The notes under the pieces were generated by a model. The model did not search any database. It was not told the origin of the DNA and saw only the letters and a program-made list of their open reading frames with translations. Below, one piece after another: positions 33,744 to 44,325 of a DNA stretch of 64,000 nucleotides. A program made the translations under genes and the position numbers. This DNA comes from Variovorax sp. ZS18.2.2. GTDB lineage: Bacteria > Pseudomonadota > Gammaproteobacteria > Burkholderiales > Burkholderiaceae_C. Numbering within the stretch: position 1 is the first letter of the stretch; each line of letters begins with the position of its first letter. Location: positions 62,001 through 126,000 of the forward strand of contig NZ_JANLNM010000004.1 of NCBI RefSeq assembly GCF_024701975.1, given 5' to 3'.

Positions 33744-34226
33744 ATGGATAAATTCTTGCTGCAACAGCAGGTGCTGGAACGGCTCGCCGAAGACCTGCTG
33801 CAAGCCGAACAGGCAATGCGGGCGGCCCATGAAACGGCGACTCACGAAGAGAACATCGCCGAAAACAAATACGACACATTGGGACTCGAAGCCGCCTACT
33901 TGGCCACGGGCCAAGCTCGGCGCGCCGAAGCGATCCGCCAGGCGATGGCCAATTGGCGCCAATTCCGCCCGCGTCCCTACGACGCCAGCAAAGGTATACA
34001 GCTCGGCGCGCTGGTCTGCCTGGTCGATTCCGACGACAAGCAGCAACAGCTTTTCCTCGGTCCGAATGGGGGCGGCATGACGTTGGTCAGCGGCGCTCAG
34101 CTCGTTCAGGTCATCAGCAGCGAAGCACCTTTGGGCAGGGCCATGCTGGGCAAATGCGAGGGTGATGAGGTGTCAATACAGGTGGCTCTAACCCGACGGC
34201 AGTTTGAGGTGCTGCGGGTTCATTAA
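33744..34226 (+). CDS. GreA/GreB-like transcription elongation factor family protein
   Basis: 160 residues. The N-terminal half is a helical hairpin (VLERLAEDLLQAEQAMRAA... through YDTLGLEAAYLATGQ) and the C-terminal half a FKBP-like domain with APLGRAMLGKCEGDEVSIQ, the GreA/GreB C-terminal signature. The coiled-coil tip lacks the usual D-x-x-E pair of GreA but has EENIAENKYDT in that place, with acidic residues. It may bind the RNA-polymerase secondary channel; members of this divergent branch have not been assigned a clear role. No ribosome site is evident before the ATG. Confidence 0.75.
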   Translation: MDKFLLQQQVLERLAEDLLQAEQAMRAAHETATHEENIAENKYDTLGLEAAYLATGQARRAEAIRQAMANWRQFRPRPYDASKGIQLGALVCLVDSDDKQQQLFLGPNGGGMTLVSGAQLVQVISSEAPLGRAMLGKCEGDEVSIQVALTRRQFEVLRVH

Positions 34227-34315
34227 GCCGCAAGCAAGTTCACGCCGAATTGGCCGATTCGCGGAGCAAGGTACCCCGTCGGCGTGAGCGTCGCCCCCGA
34301 TGCGAGCAGAAGGAC

Positions 34316-36224
<1,909 letters not shown>

Positions 36225-36226
36225 GT

Positions 36227-36976
36227 TCAGATCACCTTCGCTTCGTTCTTCAGTTTGTCCACCAGCGTCGCCACGTCAGGCACCTTGATGCCGGCACCGC
36301 GCTTGGGCGGCTCGCTGACTTTCAGGGTCTTCAGGCGGGGCTTGACGTCCACGCCCAGGTCTTCGGGCTTGAAGACGTCCAGCGTCTTCTTCTTGGCCTT
36401 CATGATGTTGGGCAGCGTCACGTAGCGCGGCTCGTTCAGGCGCAGGTCGGTCGTGATGACGGCCGGCAGCGTGAGGGAGATGGTCTCCAGGCCGCCGTCG
36501 ACTTCGCGCGTGACCGTGGCCTTGTCGCCAGCGACTTCGACCTTGGAGGCGAAGGTGGCCTGGGGAAGGTCGGCCAGTGCAGCCAGCATCTGGCCGGTCT
36601 GGTTCGCGTCGTCATCGATGGCTTGCTTGCCGAGGATGATGAGCTGGGGCTGTTCCTTGTCGACCAGCGCCTTCAGGAGCTTGGCGACAGCCAGGGGCTG
36701 CAGCTCTTCAGTCGTTTCGACCAGGATGCCGCGGTCGGCGCCGATGGCCATTGCGGTGCGTAGCGTTTCCTGGCACTTCGCATCGCCGCAGGAGACGGCG
36801 ATCACTTCGGTGACCACGCCCTTTTCCTTCAGGCGCACAGCTTCTTCGACAGCGATCTCGTCGAAGGGGTTCATGCTCATCTTGACGTTGGCAATGTCCA
36901 CCCCGGTGCCGTCGCTCTTGACGCGCACCTTCACGTTGTAGTCGACGACCCGTTTGACAGGTACAAGAATCTTCAT
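36227..36976 (-). CDS. etfB: Electron transfer flavoprotein, beta subunit
   Basis: 249 residues, the usual size. It opens [19 protein letters not shown] and shows [18 protein letters not shown], the AMP-binding [19 protein letters not shown] and the ETF recognition-loop segment [14 protein letters not shown]. The start was chosen at MKIL because it matches EtfB N-termini and is preceded by aagga. It is partner to EtfA. Confidence 0.96.
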   Translation of the reverse strand: MKILVPVKRVVDYNVKVRVKSDGTGVDIANVKMSMNPFDEIAVEEAVRLKEKGVVTEVIAVSCGDAKCQETLRTAMAIGADRGILVETTEELQPLAVAKLLKALVDKEQPQLIILGKQAIDDDANQTGQMLAALADLPQATFASKVEVAGDKATVTREVDGGLETISLTLPAVITTDLRLNEPRYVTLPNIMKAKKKTLDVFKPEDLGVDVKPRLKTLKVSEPPKRGAGIKVPDVATLVDKLKNEAKVI

Positions 36977-37008
36977 GGTTGGTCCTTCACAAATCAGATG
37001 AGCTTCGT

Positions 37009-38007
37009 TCACTCGAGCTTCGCGCCCGATTGCTTGATGAGCCGCTCCCACACCGGGCGTTCCTGCTTCCAGGCGGCGGCAAAGAGTTCGGGCGAGCTGT
37101 CCTTCAGCTCGAAGCCCATGGCTGCGATGCGCTCGCGCACGTCGGGCTGCTGCGAGGCCTTGCGCACCTCGTCGGCGATGCGGTCCACGATGGGCTTGGG
37201 CGTCTTCGCCGGCACCGCAAAGGCGAGCCAGCCGGTGACGCGGTAGGCCTCGTCCTTCAGGCCCTGCTCGGCCATCGTCGGCACGTTGGGCAGCGCGGCC
37301 ATGCGGCGTTCGCCGCTCACGCCGATGGCCCGCACCTTGCCCGCGTCGATGTGCGGCTTGGCCACCAGCGCGCTCGCATAGGCCATCTGGATCTGCCCGC
37401 CGATCAGGTCCTGCATCATCGGCGCCTCGCCCTTGTAGGCGACGTGGTTCATGTCGGCCTGCTGCGTGAGGCTCATGTGCGCGCCGGCCAGGTGCGGGTA
37501 CGCACCCACGCCGTAGGAGCCGTAGGCGACCTTGCCCTTGTTCGCGGCCACGTACTTCAAGAGTTCCGGCGCGGTCTTCACCGGCACGCTCGGATGCACC
37601 ACCAGCACCAGCGGACCCATCGCCACCTGGTAGACCAGCGTGAGGTCGCGCTGCGTGTCGTAGGGCAGCTTCTCGTAGAGAAACTCGTTGGTCAGCAGCG
37701 CGTTGCTGAGCGAGAAGACGACGGTGTAGCCATCGGGCGCCGACTTGGCGACCGCATCGGTGCCGATGATCCCGGCCGCGCCCGGCTTGTTGTCGATGAC
37801 GACCGGCTGGCCGAAGCCGGCCGACATTTTCTGGCCCAGCACGCGCGCGAGCACGTCGGTCGCGCCGCCGGCCTGGAAGGGCACGACGAGGCGGATCGGC
37901 TTGTTCGGGTAGGGCGCCTGCGCGTGGGCGGGGGCCAGCGCGAACAGCGCGGCGGTCGATGCGGCGGCGCAGAGCAAGGCGCGGCGGTTGGAGGATGAAT
38001 GGGTCAT
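37009..38007 (-). CDS. Bug/TctC family periplasmic solute receptor (copy 1)
   Basis: 332 residues. A signal peptide spans residues 1-29 (ending APAHA-Q), followed by the Bug fold: [51 protein letters not shown], the [17 protein letters not shown] loop and [12 protein letters not shown]. Bug receptors bind carboxylates such as adipate, aromatic acids or citrate through water-bridged loops. No TctA/TctB membrane genes are nearby. It lies between etfB and the CoA ligase inside the acyl-CoA operon, which ties its ligand to that pathway by inference. Confidence 0.92.
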   Translation of the reverse strand: MTHSSSNRRALLCAAASTAALFALAPAHAQAPYPNKPIRLVVPFQAGGATDVLARVLGQKMSAGFGQPVVIDNKPGAAGIIGTDAVAKSAPDGYTVVFSLSNALLTNEFLYEKLPYDTQRDLTLVYQVAMGPLVLVVHPSVPVKTAPELLKYVAANKGKVAYGSYGVGAYPHLAGAHMSLTQQADMNHVAYKGEAPMMQDLIGGQIQMAYASALVAKPHIDAGKVRAIGVSGERRMAALPNVPTMAEQGLKDEAYRVTGWLAFAVPAKTPKPIVDRIADEVRKASQQPDVRERIAAMGFELKDSSPELFAAAWKQERPVWERLIKQSGAKLE

Positions 38008-38049
38008 GGTTTTGTCTCCCGTTGGTTTCAGAAACTCTTGAGGTTCAGT

Positions 38050-39993
38050 TCACTTCAGCGCGATGCGCGTCTTGAAGGGCAGCGGCGCGAGCGCCTTCTG
38101 CAGCCGCTCCTGCAGCGTTGCGGCGAGTGCGCCCGCTGCATTCGCGTCGATCTGCACGTGCACGAGGCTTTCGCCTTCGGTGGTCACTGCGGGCTTTGCC
38201 GCATCGCTCGCGCCGAGTTCGACGCACAGCTCAGCGACCGTCGCGGCCACCACTTGCCGTGCGGCCATGGCGCGCAGTTCGGGCTTGTAGATCTTGCCGA
38301 CGTTGGTCATCGGCATCGCGCCGATCACCGACACCCACTTGGGCTTGGCGGGCGCTTCGTCCACGCGCGCGGCGGTGAAGGCGAGCAGCTCGTCTTCGGT
38401 GGCCGAGGCGCCGGGCACCAGCGTCGCGAAGATCACAGGCAGCTCGCCCGCGTAGGCATCGGGTGCACCCACTGCCGCGCACAACTGCACCGCAGGGTGC
38501 GCGCCGAGCGCGTCCTCGATGGTCTTGGGGTCGATGTTGTGGCCGCTGCGGATGATCAAGTCTTTCGAGCGGCCGGTGAGGTTGAGCCGCTCCTCGTTGT
38601 CCATCCAGCCCAGGTCGCCGGTCGCGAGCCAGCCGTCGGCCGTGAAGGCCTTGGCGTTGTCGGCAGGGTCGACGAAACCCGAGAACACGTTGGGCGACTT
38701 GAACAGCACCATGCCCTGCTCGCCGGACGCTACGTCGCGGTCGCTCGCGTTGCCGTTCTCGTCGAGCGCGACGATGCGGATCCGCGAATACGGCAGGCGA
38801 AAGCCGACGCAGCCCGCGGGCCCGTTCACGCCGGGCGGCGTGATGGTCGAGATGCCGGCCATCTCCGTCATGCCCAGGCTCTCGTGCACATGCAGGCCGA
38901 ACAGGCGCTCGAAGCGCGCGGCCAGTTCGGGCGCGAGCACCGCGGCACCGGTGCGGCAGTAGGTGATCGAGGAGATGTCCGCGCCATCCAGCGGCACATT
39001 CGCCAGCGCCGCGAGCACCGTCGGCACGGCCGAGAGCGAGGTCGGCCGGTACTTCGCGACCAGCTTCCAGTAGTTGGCCAGCACCTCCTTGTTGCGCAGC
39101 AGCGAGGGCGTCGGAATGATCACCTCCACGCCCGCCGACAGCGACGAGAGCGAGGCCGGCAGCACGCCCGCCACATGGAACAGCGGATAGCCGTTGATCG
39201 AGATGCCGTTCTCGTTCATGCCCGCCAGCTGCACGCTGGCCCAGGCGGTGAACACCTGCGCGCCGTGGCTGTGGCGCGCGAGCTTGGGTGCGCCGGTGGT
39301 GCCGCCGGTGTGGAAGTAGGCGGCGATGTCGGAGGGCGCGATGTCGCGGCCGCTCACGAGGCGGTCTGACGGTTGCGCGGCGCGCAGCACGTCGAACTCG
39401 GCCACGCCTTCGGGCAACGCACCCGCGGCGCCCGGCGCTTCGTCGTGCGGCGCCACGCGCAGCACGGTGGTGAGCGTGGGCACCTGGCCGCGCAGGCGCA
39501 TCGCCTTCGACCACATGCCCGATTCCGCATCCGAGCCGTAGGCGATCAGCACCTTGGCGCGCGCCGCGGTCATCAGCGCGACCAGCTTCTCGTCGGTCAG
39601 CAGCGGGTTCAGCGGCTGCACGATGCCGGCCGCTTCGCCGCCCCAGAGCGCGAGGTGGTATTCGAGGCAACCGGGCAGCAGCACCGCGACCGCATCGTCA
39701 GGCCCCACGCCCAGCGTGTGCAGCAGGTTCGCGGTCTGGTGGATGCCCGCGAGCAGTTGGGCGTACGACCAGCGGATCGGCGCATCGGCCGGATTGCCGC
39801 TGCGCAGGAAGGTCAGCGCCGTTTTGTCGCCGAAGGCCGCACCGGAGTTGCGGAAGAGCTCGTAGGTGCTGCGCACCGTGAGCGCTTCTTCGAGCGGTGT
39901 TTCTTCGAGTCGCCGGATGTCGGCGAGGCCGCGCACCGGGAACAGGGGGCGGAACGGCGCAGCGGCCGTTTTCTTGTTGTCGTTGCCTGTCAT
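38050..39993 (-). CDS. Acyl-CoA synthetase (AMP-forming ligase)
   Basis: 647 residues. The ANL-superfamily motifs are A3 AAYFHTGGTTGAPKLARHSHG (P-loop near residue 225), A5 HESLGMTEMAG, A7 WLATGDLGWMDNEERLNLTGR and A10 MTNVGKIYKPELR with the catalytic Lys near 587. It activates a carboxylic acid to its CoA thioester with ATP through an acyl-AMP. It is flanked by two Bug receptor genes, so the acid they bind is a reasonable candidate substrate. No ribosome site problems: ggagacaac precedes the ATG. Confidence 0.92.
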   Translation of the reverse strand: MTGNDNKKTAAAPFRPLFPVRGLADIRRLEETPLEEALTVRSTYELFRNSGAAFGDKTALTFLRSGNPADAPIRWSYAQLLAGIHQTANLLHTLGVGPDDAVAVLLPGCLEYHLALWGGEAAGIVQPLNPLLTDEKLVALMTAARAKVLIAYGSDAESGMWSKAMRLRGQVPTLTTVLRVAPHDEAPGAAGALPEGVAEFDVLRAAQPSDRLVSGRDIAPSDIAAYFHTGGTTGAPKLARHSHGAQVFTAWASVQLAGMNENGISINGYPLFHVAGVLPASLSSLSAGVEVIIPTPSLLRNKEVLANYWKLVAKYRPTSLSAVPTVLAALANVPLDGADISSITYCRTGAAVLAPELAARFERLFGLHVHESLGMTEMAGISTITPPGVNGPAGCVGFRLPYSRIRIVALDENGNASDRDVASGEQGMVLFKSPNVFSGFVDPADNAKAFTADGWLATGDLGWMDNEERLNLTGRSKDLIIRSGHNIDPKTIEDALGAHPAVQLCAAVGAPDAYAGELPVIFATLVPGASATEDELLAFTAARVDEAPAKPKWVSVIGAMPMTNVGKIYKPELRAMAARQVVAATVAELCVELGASDAAKPAVTTEGESLVHVQIDANAAGALAATLQERLQKALAPLPFKTRIALK

Positions 39994-40041
39994 GTTGTCT
40001 CCTTGATGTCGTCTTGCGGACCGCGCGCGAAGCGCCTTGTT

Positions 40042-41025
40042 TTACTGGTTCGTGATCTTGTTGTCGCGAATGACCTTGCCCCAGCGTTCGAAGTCCTGGC
40101 GCATGCGTGTGCCGGTCTGCTCGGGCGTGCGGTAGGCCGCGAAGGAGCCGACGCTTTCGAGTTTTTCCTGCACCTGCTTGTCGGCCAGCGCGGTCTTGAG
40201 TTCGGCGCTCATGCGGTCGATCACGTTCTTTGGCGTGCCGGCCGGCGCCAGCAGGCCGCCCCACGAGGTCGCATCGAAACCGGGGAATCCTTGCTCGGCC
40301 ACCGTCTTCACATCGGGCAGGAGGCTCACGCGCTGGCCCGAGCCCACGGCAATGGCGCGCAGCTTGCCGGCCTTGATGTGCGGCAGCACGCCCACGAGGT
40401 CCGAGAACATCGCGGGCACCTGGCCGCCGATCAGGTCGGTCACGGCCGGCGCGCTGCCGCGGTAGGGCACGTGCTGCATGTCGAACTTGCCGATGGTCTT
40501 GAGCTGCTCGGTCGTCAGGTGGCCGAAGCTGCCCGCGCCGGCCGTCGTGTAGTTGAGCTTGCCGCCCTCGGCCTTGGCCTTGGCGATCAGGCCCTGCAGG
40601 GTGGTCACGTCGGGCAGCGACTTGGGGTTCACCACGAGCACGATCGGCAGGTCGTACACGCTGCCCACGGGCGTGAAGTTCTTGAAGATGTCGTAGCCGG
40701 TCGGGCCGTAGAGGTGCGAGGCCAGCAGCGTCGGCGTGGCCAGCATCACGAAGGTGTAGCCGTCCGGTGCGGCGCGCGCCGCGGCAGCCGCGCCCACGGT
40801 GCCCGAGGCGCCGCTGCGGTTGTCGATGACGATGTTCTGCTTGAGCGCGACCGACATCTTCTGCGCCACGATGCGCGAGGCCACGTCGGTCGGGCCGCCG
40901 GGCGGGAAGGGCACGATCAGCGTGATCGGCTTGGCGGGCCAGGCTTGCGCGAAGGCAACGCCGGTAACGAAAGGAAGAGCCAGGGCGATGAGTGCGCGGC
41001 GAAGGGGATTGCGGAGGGAGGCCAT
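40042..41025 (-). CDS. Bug/TctC family periplasmic solute receptor (copy 2)
   Basis: 327 residues. The signal peptide spans residues 1-27 (ALPFVTGVAFA-Q). Bug fold segments: WPAKPITLIVPFPPGGPTDVASRIV, IDNRSGASGTVGAAAAARAAPDGYTF, YTTAGAGSFGHLTTEQLK and GFPGFDATSWGGLLAPAGTP. It is a clear paralogue of the receptor at 37009 but differs in both ligand loops, so the two may bind different or successive substrates. It sits between the CoA-transferase and ligase genes. Confidence 0.92.
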   Translation of the reverse strand: MASLRNPLRRALIALALPFVTGVAFAQAWPAKPITLIVPFPPGGPTDVASRIVAQKMSVALKQNIVIDNRSGASGTVGAAAAARAAPDGYTFVMLATPTLLASHLYGPTGYDIFKNFTPVGSVYDLPIVLVVNPKSLPDVTTLQGLIAKAKAEGGKLNYTTAGAGSFGHLTTEQLKTIGKFDMQHVPYRGSAPAVTDLIGGQVPAMFSDLVGVLPHIKAGKLRAIAVGSGQRVSLLPDVKTVAEQGFPGFDATSWGGLLAPAGTPKNVIDRMSAELKTALADKQVQEKLESVGSFAAYRTPEQTGTRMRQDFERWGKVIRDNKITNQ

Positions 41026-41070
41026 GGACTTCTATTGCTTCAGGGAATCAGGAATGCACAGGCGTCTTCT

Positions 41071-42279
41071 TCAGACGACGCCACTTGTTTTCAGCGCGGC
41101 CAGCTTTTCGTCAGACAGGCCGAGCAGGGACTGCAGCACGTCGTGCGTGCCTTCGCCCAGGGTGGGCGGCGCGTTGCGCACCGGCAGGCGCTCGCCGTCG
41201 AAACGGTAGGGCGGCGCGAGCACGTTGACCGTGCCGGCGACCGGATGCGGCTGCGTGGTCACGAGGCCGGCATCGGTCGCGCGCTTCGACTGCAGCGCTT
41301 CGAGCAGGCCCAGCACCTCGCCGCACGGAATGCCCGAGGCGGTGAGCTTGGCGAGCAGGTCGGTGCGCTGGCGTTTGGCCAGTTCGGCATGCAGCTCGGG
41401 CAGCAGCACCGCGCGGTTCGCCGAACGCAGGATGTTGGTCTTGAAGCGCTCGTCGGCCGCAAGGTCGGGGCGATCGATCACGTCGGTGCAGAAGCGCGCG
41501 AACTGCGCGTTGTTGCCCACGGTGATGACCAGCGGGCCGTCGGCCGCATCGAACACGCCGTAGGGCACGATCGACGGATGCGAGTTGCCGTAGCGCGGCG
41601 GGTCTTCGCCCATCAGCAGCGCCTCGAGGCCGTAGTAGGCGGTGATCATCAGGCCGCAGTCGAAGAGCGCCATCTCCACATGCCGGCCCTTGCCGGTCTT
41701 CTCGCGCTGGTAGAGCGCGGCGAGGATCGCCTGCGCCGAGTACATGCCGGTGAAGAGGTCGACCGCCGCGACGCCGAACTTCAGCGGCGGCTGGTTGGCT
41801 TCGCCGTTGAGCGCCATCAGGCCGGCCTCGCCCTGCACCACGAGGTCGTAGCCGGGCCGCGCGGCTTCGGGGCCGGTGCGGTCGTAACCCGAGATCGAGC
41901 AGTAGATGAGACCCGGTTGCTCCTTGCTCAACTGCTCGTAGCCGAGGCCCAGCTTGTCGATGCCGCCGAACTTGAAGTTCTGGATCACCACGTCGCACTG
42001 CTTGGCAAGATCGCGCGCGATCTGCTGGCCTTCGGGCGTCTGCAGGTCGAGCGTGACCGAGCGCTTGTTGCGGTTCACGCTGTTGAAGTAGGCGGTCTCG
42101 GTCTTGCCGACGCGCAGGCCCCAATCGCGCGTGTCGTCGCCGCGGCCCGGGTGCTCGACCTTGATGACTTCGGCGCCCATGTCGGCCAGCACCATGCCGC
42201 ACCAGGGGCCCGCGAGGATGCGGGACAGATCGAGGACGCGCACGCCGGCAAGCGGCAGCGAGGAATTCAGCAGTGGCAT
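41071..42279 (-). CDS. Class III CoA-transferase (CaiB/BaiF family)
   Basis: 402 residues. The CaiB/BaiF pattern is LAGVRVLDLSRILAGPWCGMVLADMGAEVIKVE at the N-terminus (shown here in family blocks), a catalytic Asp in the PGYDLVVQGEAGLM region near residue 168, and GKGRHVEMALFDCGLMITAYYG. It moves CoA between acids, for example from succinyl-CoA to the substrate acid. The start MPLLNSSLPLAG follows a gggag site. The presence of both a ligase and a transferase suggests two ways of activating the substrate or two substrates. Confidence 0.92.
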   Translation of the reverse strand: MPLLNSSLPLAGVRVLDLSRILAGPWCGMVLADMGAEVIKVEHPGRGDDTRDWGLRVGKTETAYFNSVNRNKRSVTLDLQTPEGQQIARDLAKQCDVVIQNFKFGGIDKLGLGYEQLSKEQPGLIYCSISGYDRTGPEAARPGYDLVVQGEAGLMALNGEANQPPLKFGVAAVDLFTGMYSAQAILAALYQREKTGKGRHVEMALFDCGLMITAYYGLEALLMGEDPPRYGNSHPSIVPYGVFDAADGPLVITVGNNAQFARFCTDVIDRPDLAADERFKTNILRSANRAVLLPELHAELAKRQRTDLLAKLTASGIPCGEVLGLLEALQSKRATDAGLVTTQPHPVAGTVNVLAPPYRFDGERLPVRNAPPTLGEGTHDVLQSLLGLSDEKLAALKTSGVV

Positions 42280-42305
42280 GAAGGCAACTCCCTGGAAACG
42301 AGAAA

Positions 42306-42347
42306 GCCCCGCACGGCGTGACCGATGTGCGAGGCGGGAAAGCGGGG
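42306..42347 (-). terminator. Weak hairpin between the hydratase and CoA-transferase genes
   Basis: On the - strand CCCCGC and GCGGGG pair across a 29-base loop and are followed by CTTTCTCGTTT; an inner CGCAC / GTGCG pair overlaps the outer stem and could compete with it. It may cause partial termination inside the operon. Weak call because of the long loop. Confidence 0.3.
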
Positions 42348-42361
42348 TTGTGCGGACGGCG

Positions 42362-43174
42362 TCAGGGCGCGTCCTGCTTCTTGTGGCGCAGCGCGACGAA
42401 ATCCGCCTTGCGCTTGCCGAGGAACGCGCCGATGCCTTCGGCCGCTTCGGCGTCGGCCTGCGATTCGACCATGTACACGGCCTCGGCTTCGAGCTGCTCT
42501 TCGAGCGTGGCGCGGTGCGCCTGGCGGCACAGCGTCTTGATCCGGGCGCTCGCACGTTGCGGGCCGTCGGCCACCTTGGCCGCGAGTGCGATGGCTTCGG
42601 CGAGCGCCGCGCCCTTGTCGGTGAGGCGATTGACCGCACCGAGTGCATGCAGGCGCTCGGCCGGCATGCGGTCGCCGGTGAGGCACATCTCGGTGAGCAC
42701 CTGGCGCGAGACGAACTCCGCGAGGAAGGCCGTCGCACCGCCGTCCGGCGTGAGGCCGACCTTGACGTAGGCCACCGTGTAGAACGCATCGCGCGCCGAC
42801 ACCAGCATGTCGCAGGCCAGCGCCATCGACAGGCCCGCACCCGCCGCGCCACCTTCGACGGCAGCAATCACCGGCTTGCCGCAATCGCGGATCGCGCGGA
42901 TCAGGTTGTGCAGGCCTTCGAGCTTTTCGCGGCGTTCCGAGGCGGGCAGTTCGCGGCGCTTGGCCAGCAGGTTCAGGTCGCCGCCGGAGCAGAAGAAATC
43001 GCCTGCGCCGGTGAAGACGATGGCGCCCACTTCGGGGTCGTTCTGCGCATCGGTGAGCGCGGCGGAGAGTTCGGCATACAGCGTCGGCGTGATCGCATTG
43101 CGCGCGCCGGGGTTGCTGTTGGTCAGGATGCGGACGGCGCCCTGCTGCGAGATCAGAACGGTCTTGTCCGTCAT
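42362..43174 (-). CDS. Enoyl-CoA hydratase/isomerase (crotonase family)
   Basis: 270 residues. The oxyanion segments are FFCSGGDLNLLAKR (near residue 65) and AAVEGGAAGAGLSMALACDM (near 105). The catalytic-Glu positions appear altered: KVGLTPDGGATAFL has Asp where many hydratases carry Glu, which points to an isomerase or another crotonase activity. A ggaggtgg ribosome site precedes the ATG, which overlaps the upstream dehydrogenase stop in ATGA, so the two are translationally coupled. Confidence 0.88.
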   Translation of the reverse strand: MTDKTVLISQQGAVRILTNSNPGARNAITPTLYAELSAALTDAQNDPEVGAIVFTGAGDFFCSGGDLNLLAKRRELPASERREKLEGLHNLIRAIRDCGKPVIAAVEGGAAGAGLSMALACDMLVSARDAFYTVAYVKVGLTPDGGATAFLAEFVSRQVLTEMCLTGDRMPAERLHALGAVNRLTDKGAALAEAIALAAKVADGPQRASARIKTLCRQAHRATLEEQLEAEAVYMVESQADAEAAEGIGAFLGKRKADFVALRHKKQDAP

Positions 43175-44313
43175 ACCGCCACCTCCTTGCCGAGCGCGAT
43201 GTAGCGCTGCAGGTGATGGTCTTCGTCGCCGAGCTGGTGGTCGATCATCACGAGCCGCTTGGCGTAGTGGGGCAGCGGCAGCTCCCACGTCATGCCGATG
43301 CCGCCATGCATCTGGATGCTTTCTTCCGCCACCAGCGCGCCGATGCGGCCGATGCTGAACTTGGCGGCCGACAGCGCGCGTTCGCGCGCCACGCGGTCGG
43401 TGCCGTCGATGGCGGCCGCGGCGTTGATCACGGCCGAGCGGGCCTGTTCGATCTCCAGCAGCAGGTCGGCCATGCGGTGCTGCAGCGCCTGGAAGCTGCC
43501 GATGAGGATGCCGAACTGCTTACGCGTGCGCAGGTACTCCAGCGTCGCGGTCTTGGCGGCTTCCATTGCGCCCACGGCTTCGGCGCACAGCGCGAGCACG
43601 CCGCGGCCGATGGCGCGTTCCAGCGTGGCGGCGCCCTGGCCTTCGGTGCCGAGCAATGCATCGGCGCCGAGCTTCACGCCGTCGAGCGTGAGTTCGGCAA
43701 CACGGCCACCGTCGATGGCGGGGCAGCCGCGCACCTTGAGGCCTGCGGTCTTTGCGGGCACGAGGAACAGCGAGATGCCGGCTTCGTCGTCCACGCTGCC
43801 AGAGGTGCGGGCCGAGACCAGGAACAGGTCGGCCTGCTCGCCCTGCGGCACCACGGCCTTGGCGCCTTTCAGCACCCAGCCATCGCCGCTGCGCTCGGCG
43901 CGGGTTGCCACGCGCGTGCGTTCGTAGTGCGTGTCGGCTTCGTCGTGCGCAAAGGCCGCGACGGTGACGCCGTTGATGATGTCGCCGAGCTTTTCCTTCT
44001 GCGCATCGCTGCCGGCGGCGCTGAGCGCCTCGCCGACCATCACCGCGCCCAGCAGCGGCTCGACCACAAGGCCACGGCCCAGTGCCTCGAAGACCACGGC
44101 GATGTCGAAGCCGCCGCCGCCGAAGCCGCCATCGGCCTCGCTGAACAGCGCGCCGATCACGCCGAGTTCGGCGAACTGCTGGAAGATTTCCTTGCTGAAA
44201 CCGTGGGCCGACTTCGCGATGCGGTCGCGCGCATCGAAGGCGTACTGCTCGGCGATGAAGCGGTTCAGGCTGTCGGCGAGCATGCGCCGGTCTTCGGTGT
44301 GTTCGAAGTTCAT
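43171..44313 (-). CDS. pimD: Acyl-CoA dehydrogenase, pimeloyl-CoA dehydrogenase small-subunit type
   Basis: 380 residues. An acyl-CoA dehydrogenase fold with the small-subunit features of the PimCD type: EDRRMLADSLNRFIAEQYAF, ALFSEADGGFGGGGFDIAVVFEALG, and ESIQMHGGIGMTWELPLPHYAKRL near the end. The usual YEGT Glu is absent; the corresponding place reads IDHQLGDEDHH. A Glu in LERAIGRGVLAL could serve as the base, as in dehydrogenases whose base lies in helix G. It pairs with the large subunit encoded immediately upstream (12-base gap). The symbol follows the Rhodopseudomonas pim operon by analogy. Confidence 0.82.
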   Translation of the reverse strand: MNFEHTEDRRMLADSLNRFIAEQYAFDARDRIAKSAHGFSKEIFQQFAELGVIGALFSEADGGFGGGGFDIAVVFEALGRGLVVEPLLGAVMVGEALSAAGSDAQKEKLGDIINGVTVAAFAHDEADTHYERTRVATRAERSGDGWVLKGAKAVVPQGEQADLFLVSARTSGSVDDEAGISLFLVPAKTAGLKVRGCPAIDGGRVAELTLDGVKLGADALLGTEGQGAATLERAIGRGVLALCAEAVGAMEAAKTATLEYLRTRKQFGILIGSFQALQHRMADLLLEIEQARSAVINAAAAIDGTDRVARERALSAAKFSIGRIGALVAEESIQMHGGIGMTWELPLPHYAKRLVMIDHQLGDEDHHLQRYIALGKEVAV

Positions 44314-44325
44314 TGCATGTCTCCT

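Noticed and set aside
39373..42321. Open frame of 982 codons on the + strand
   Set aside because: Antisense to the ligase, Bug receptor and CoA-transferase genes. Its product is a low-complexity His/Arg/Ala-rich string with no recognisable domain; the - strand genes explain the region completely.
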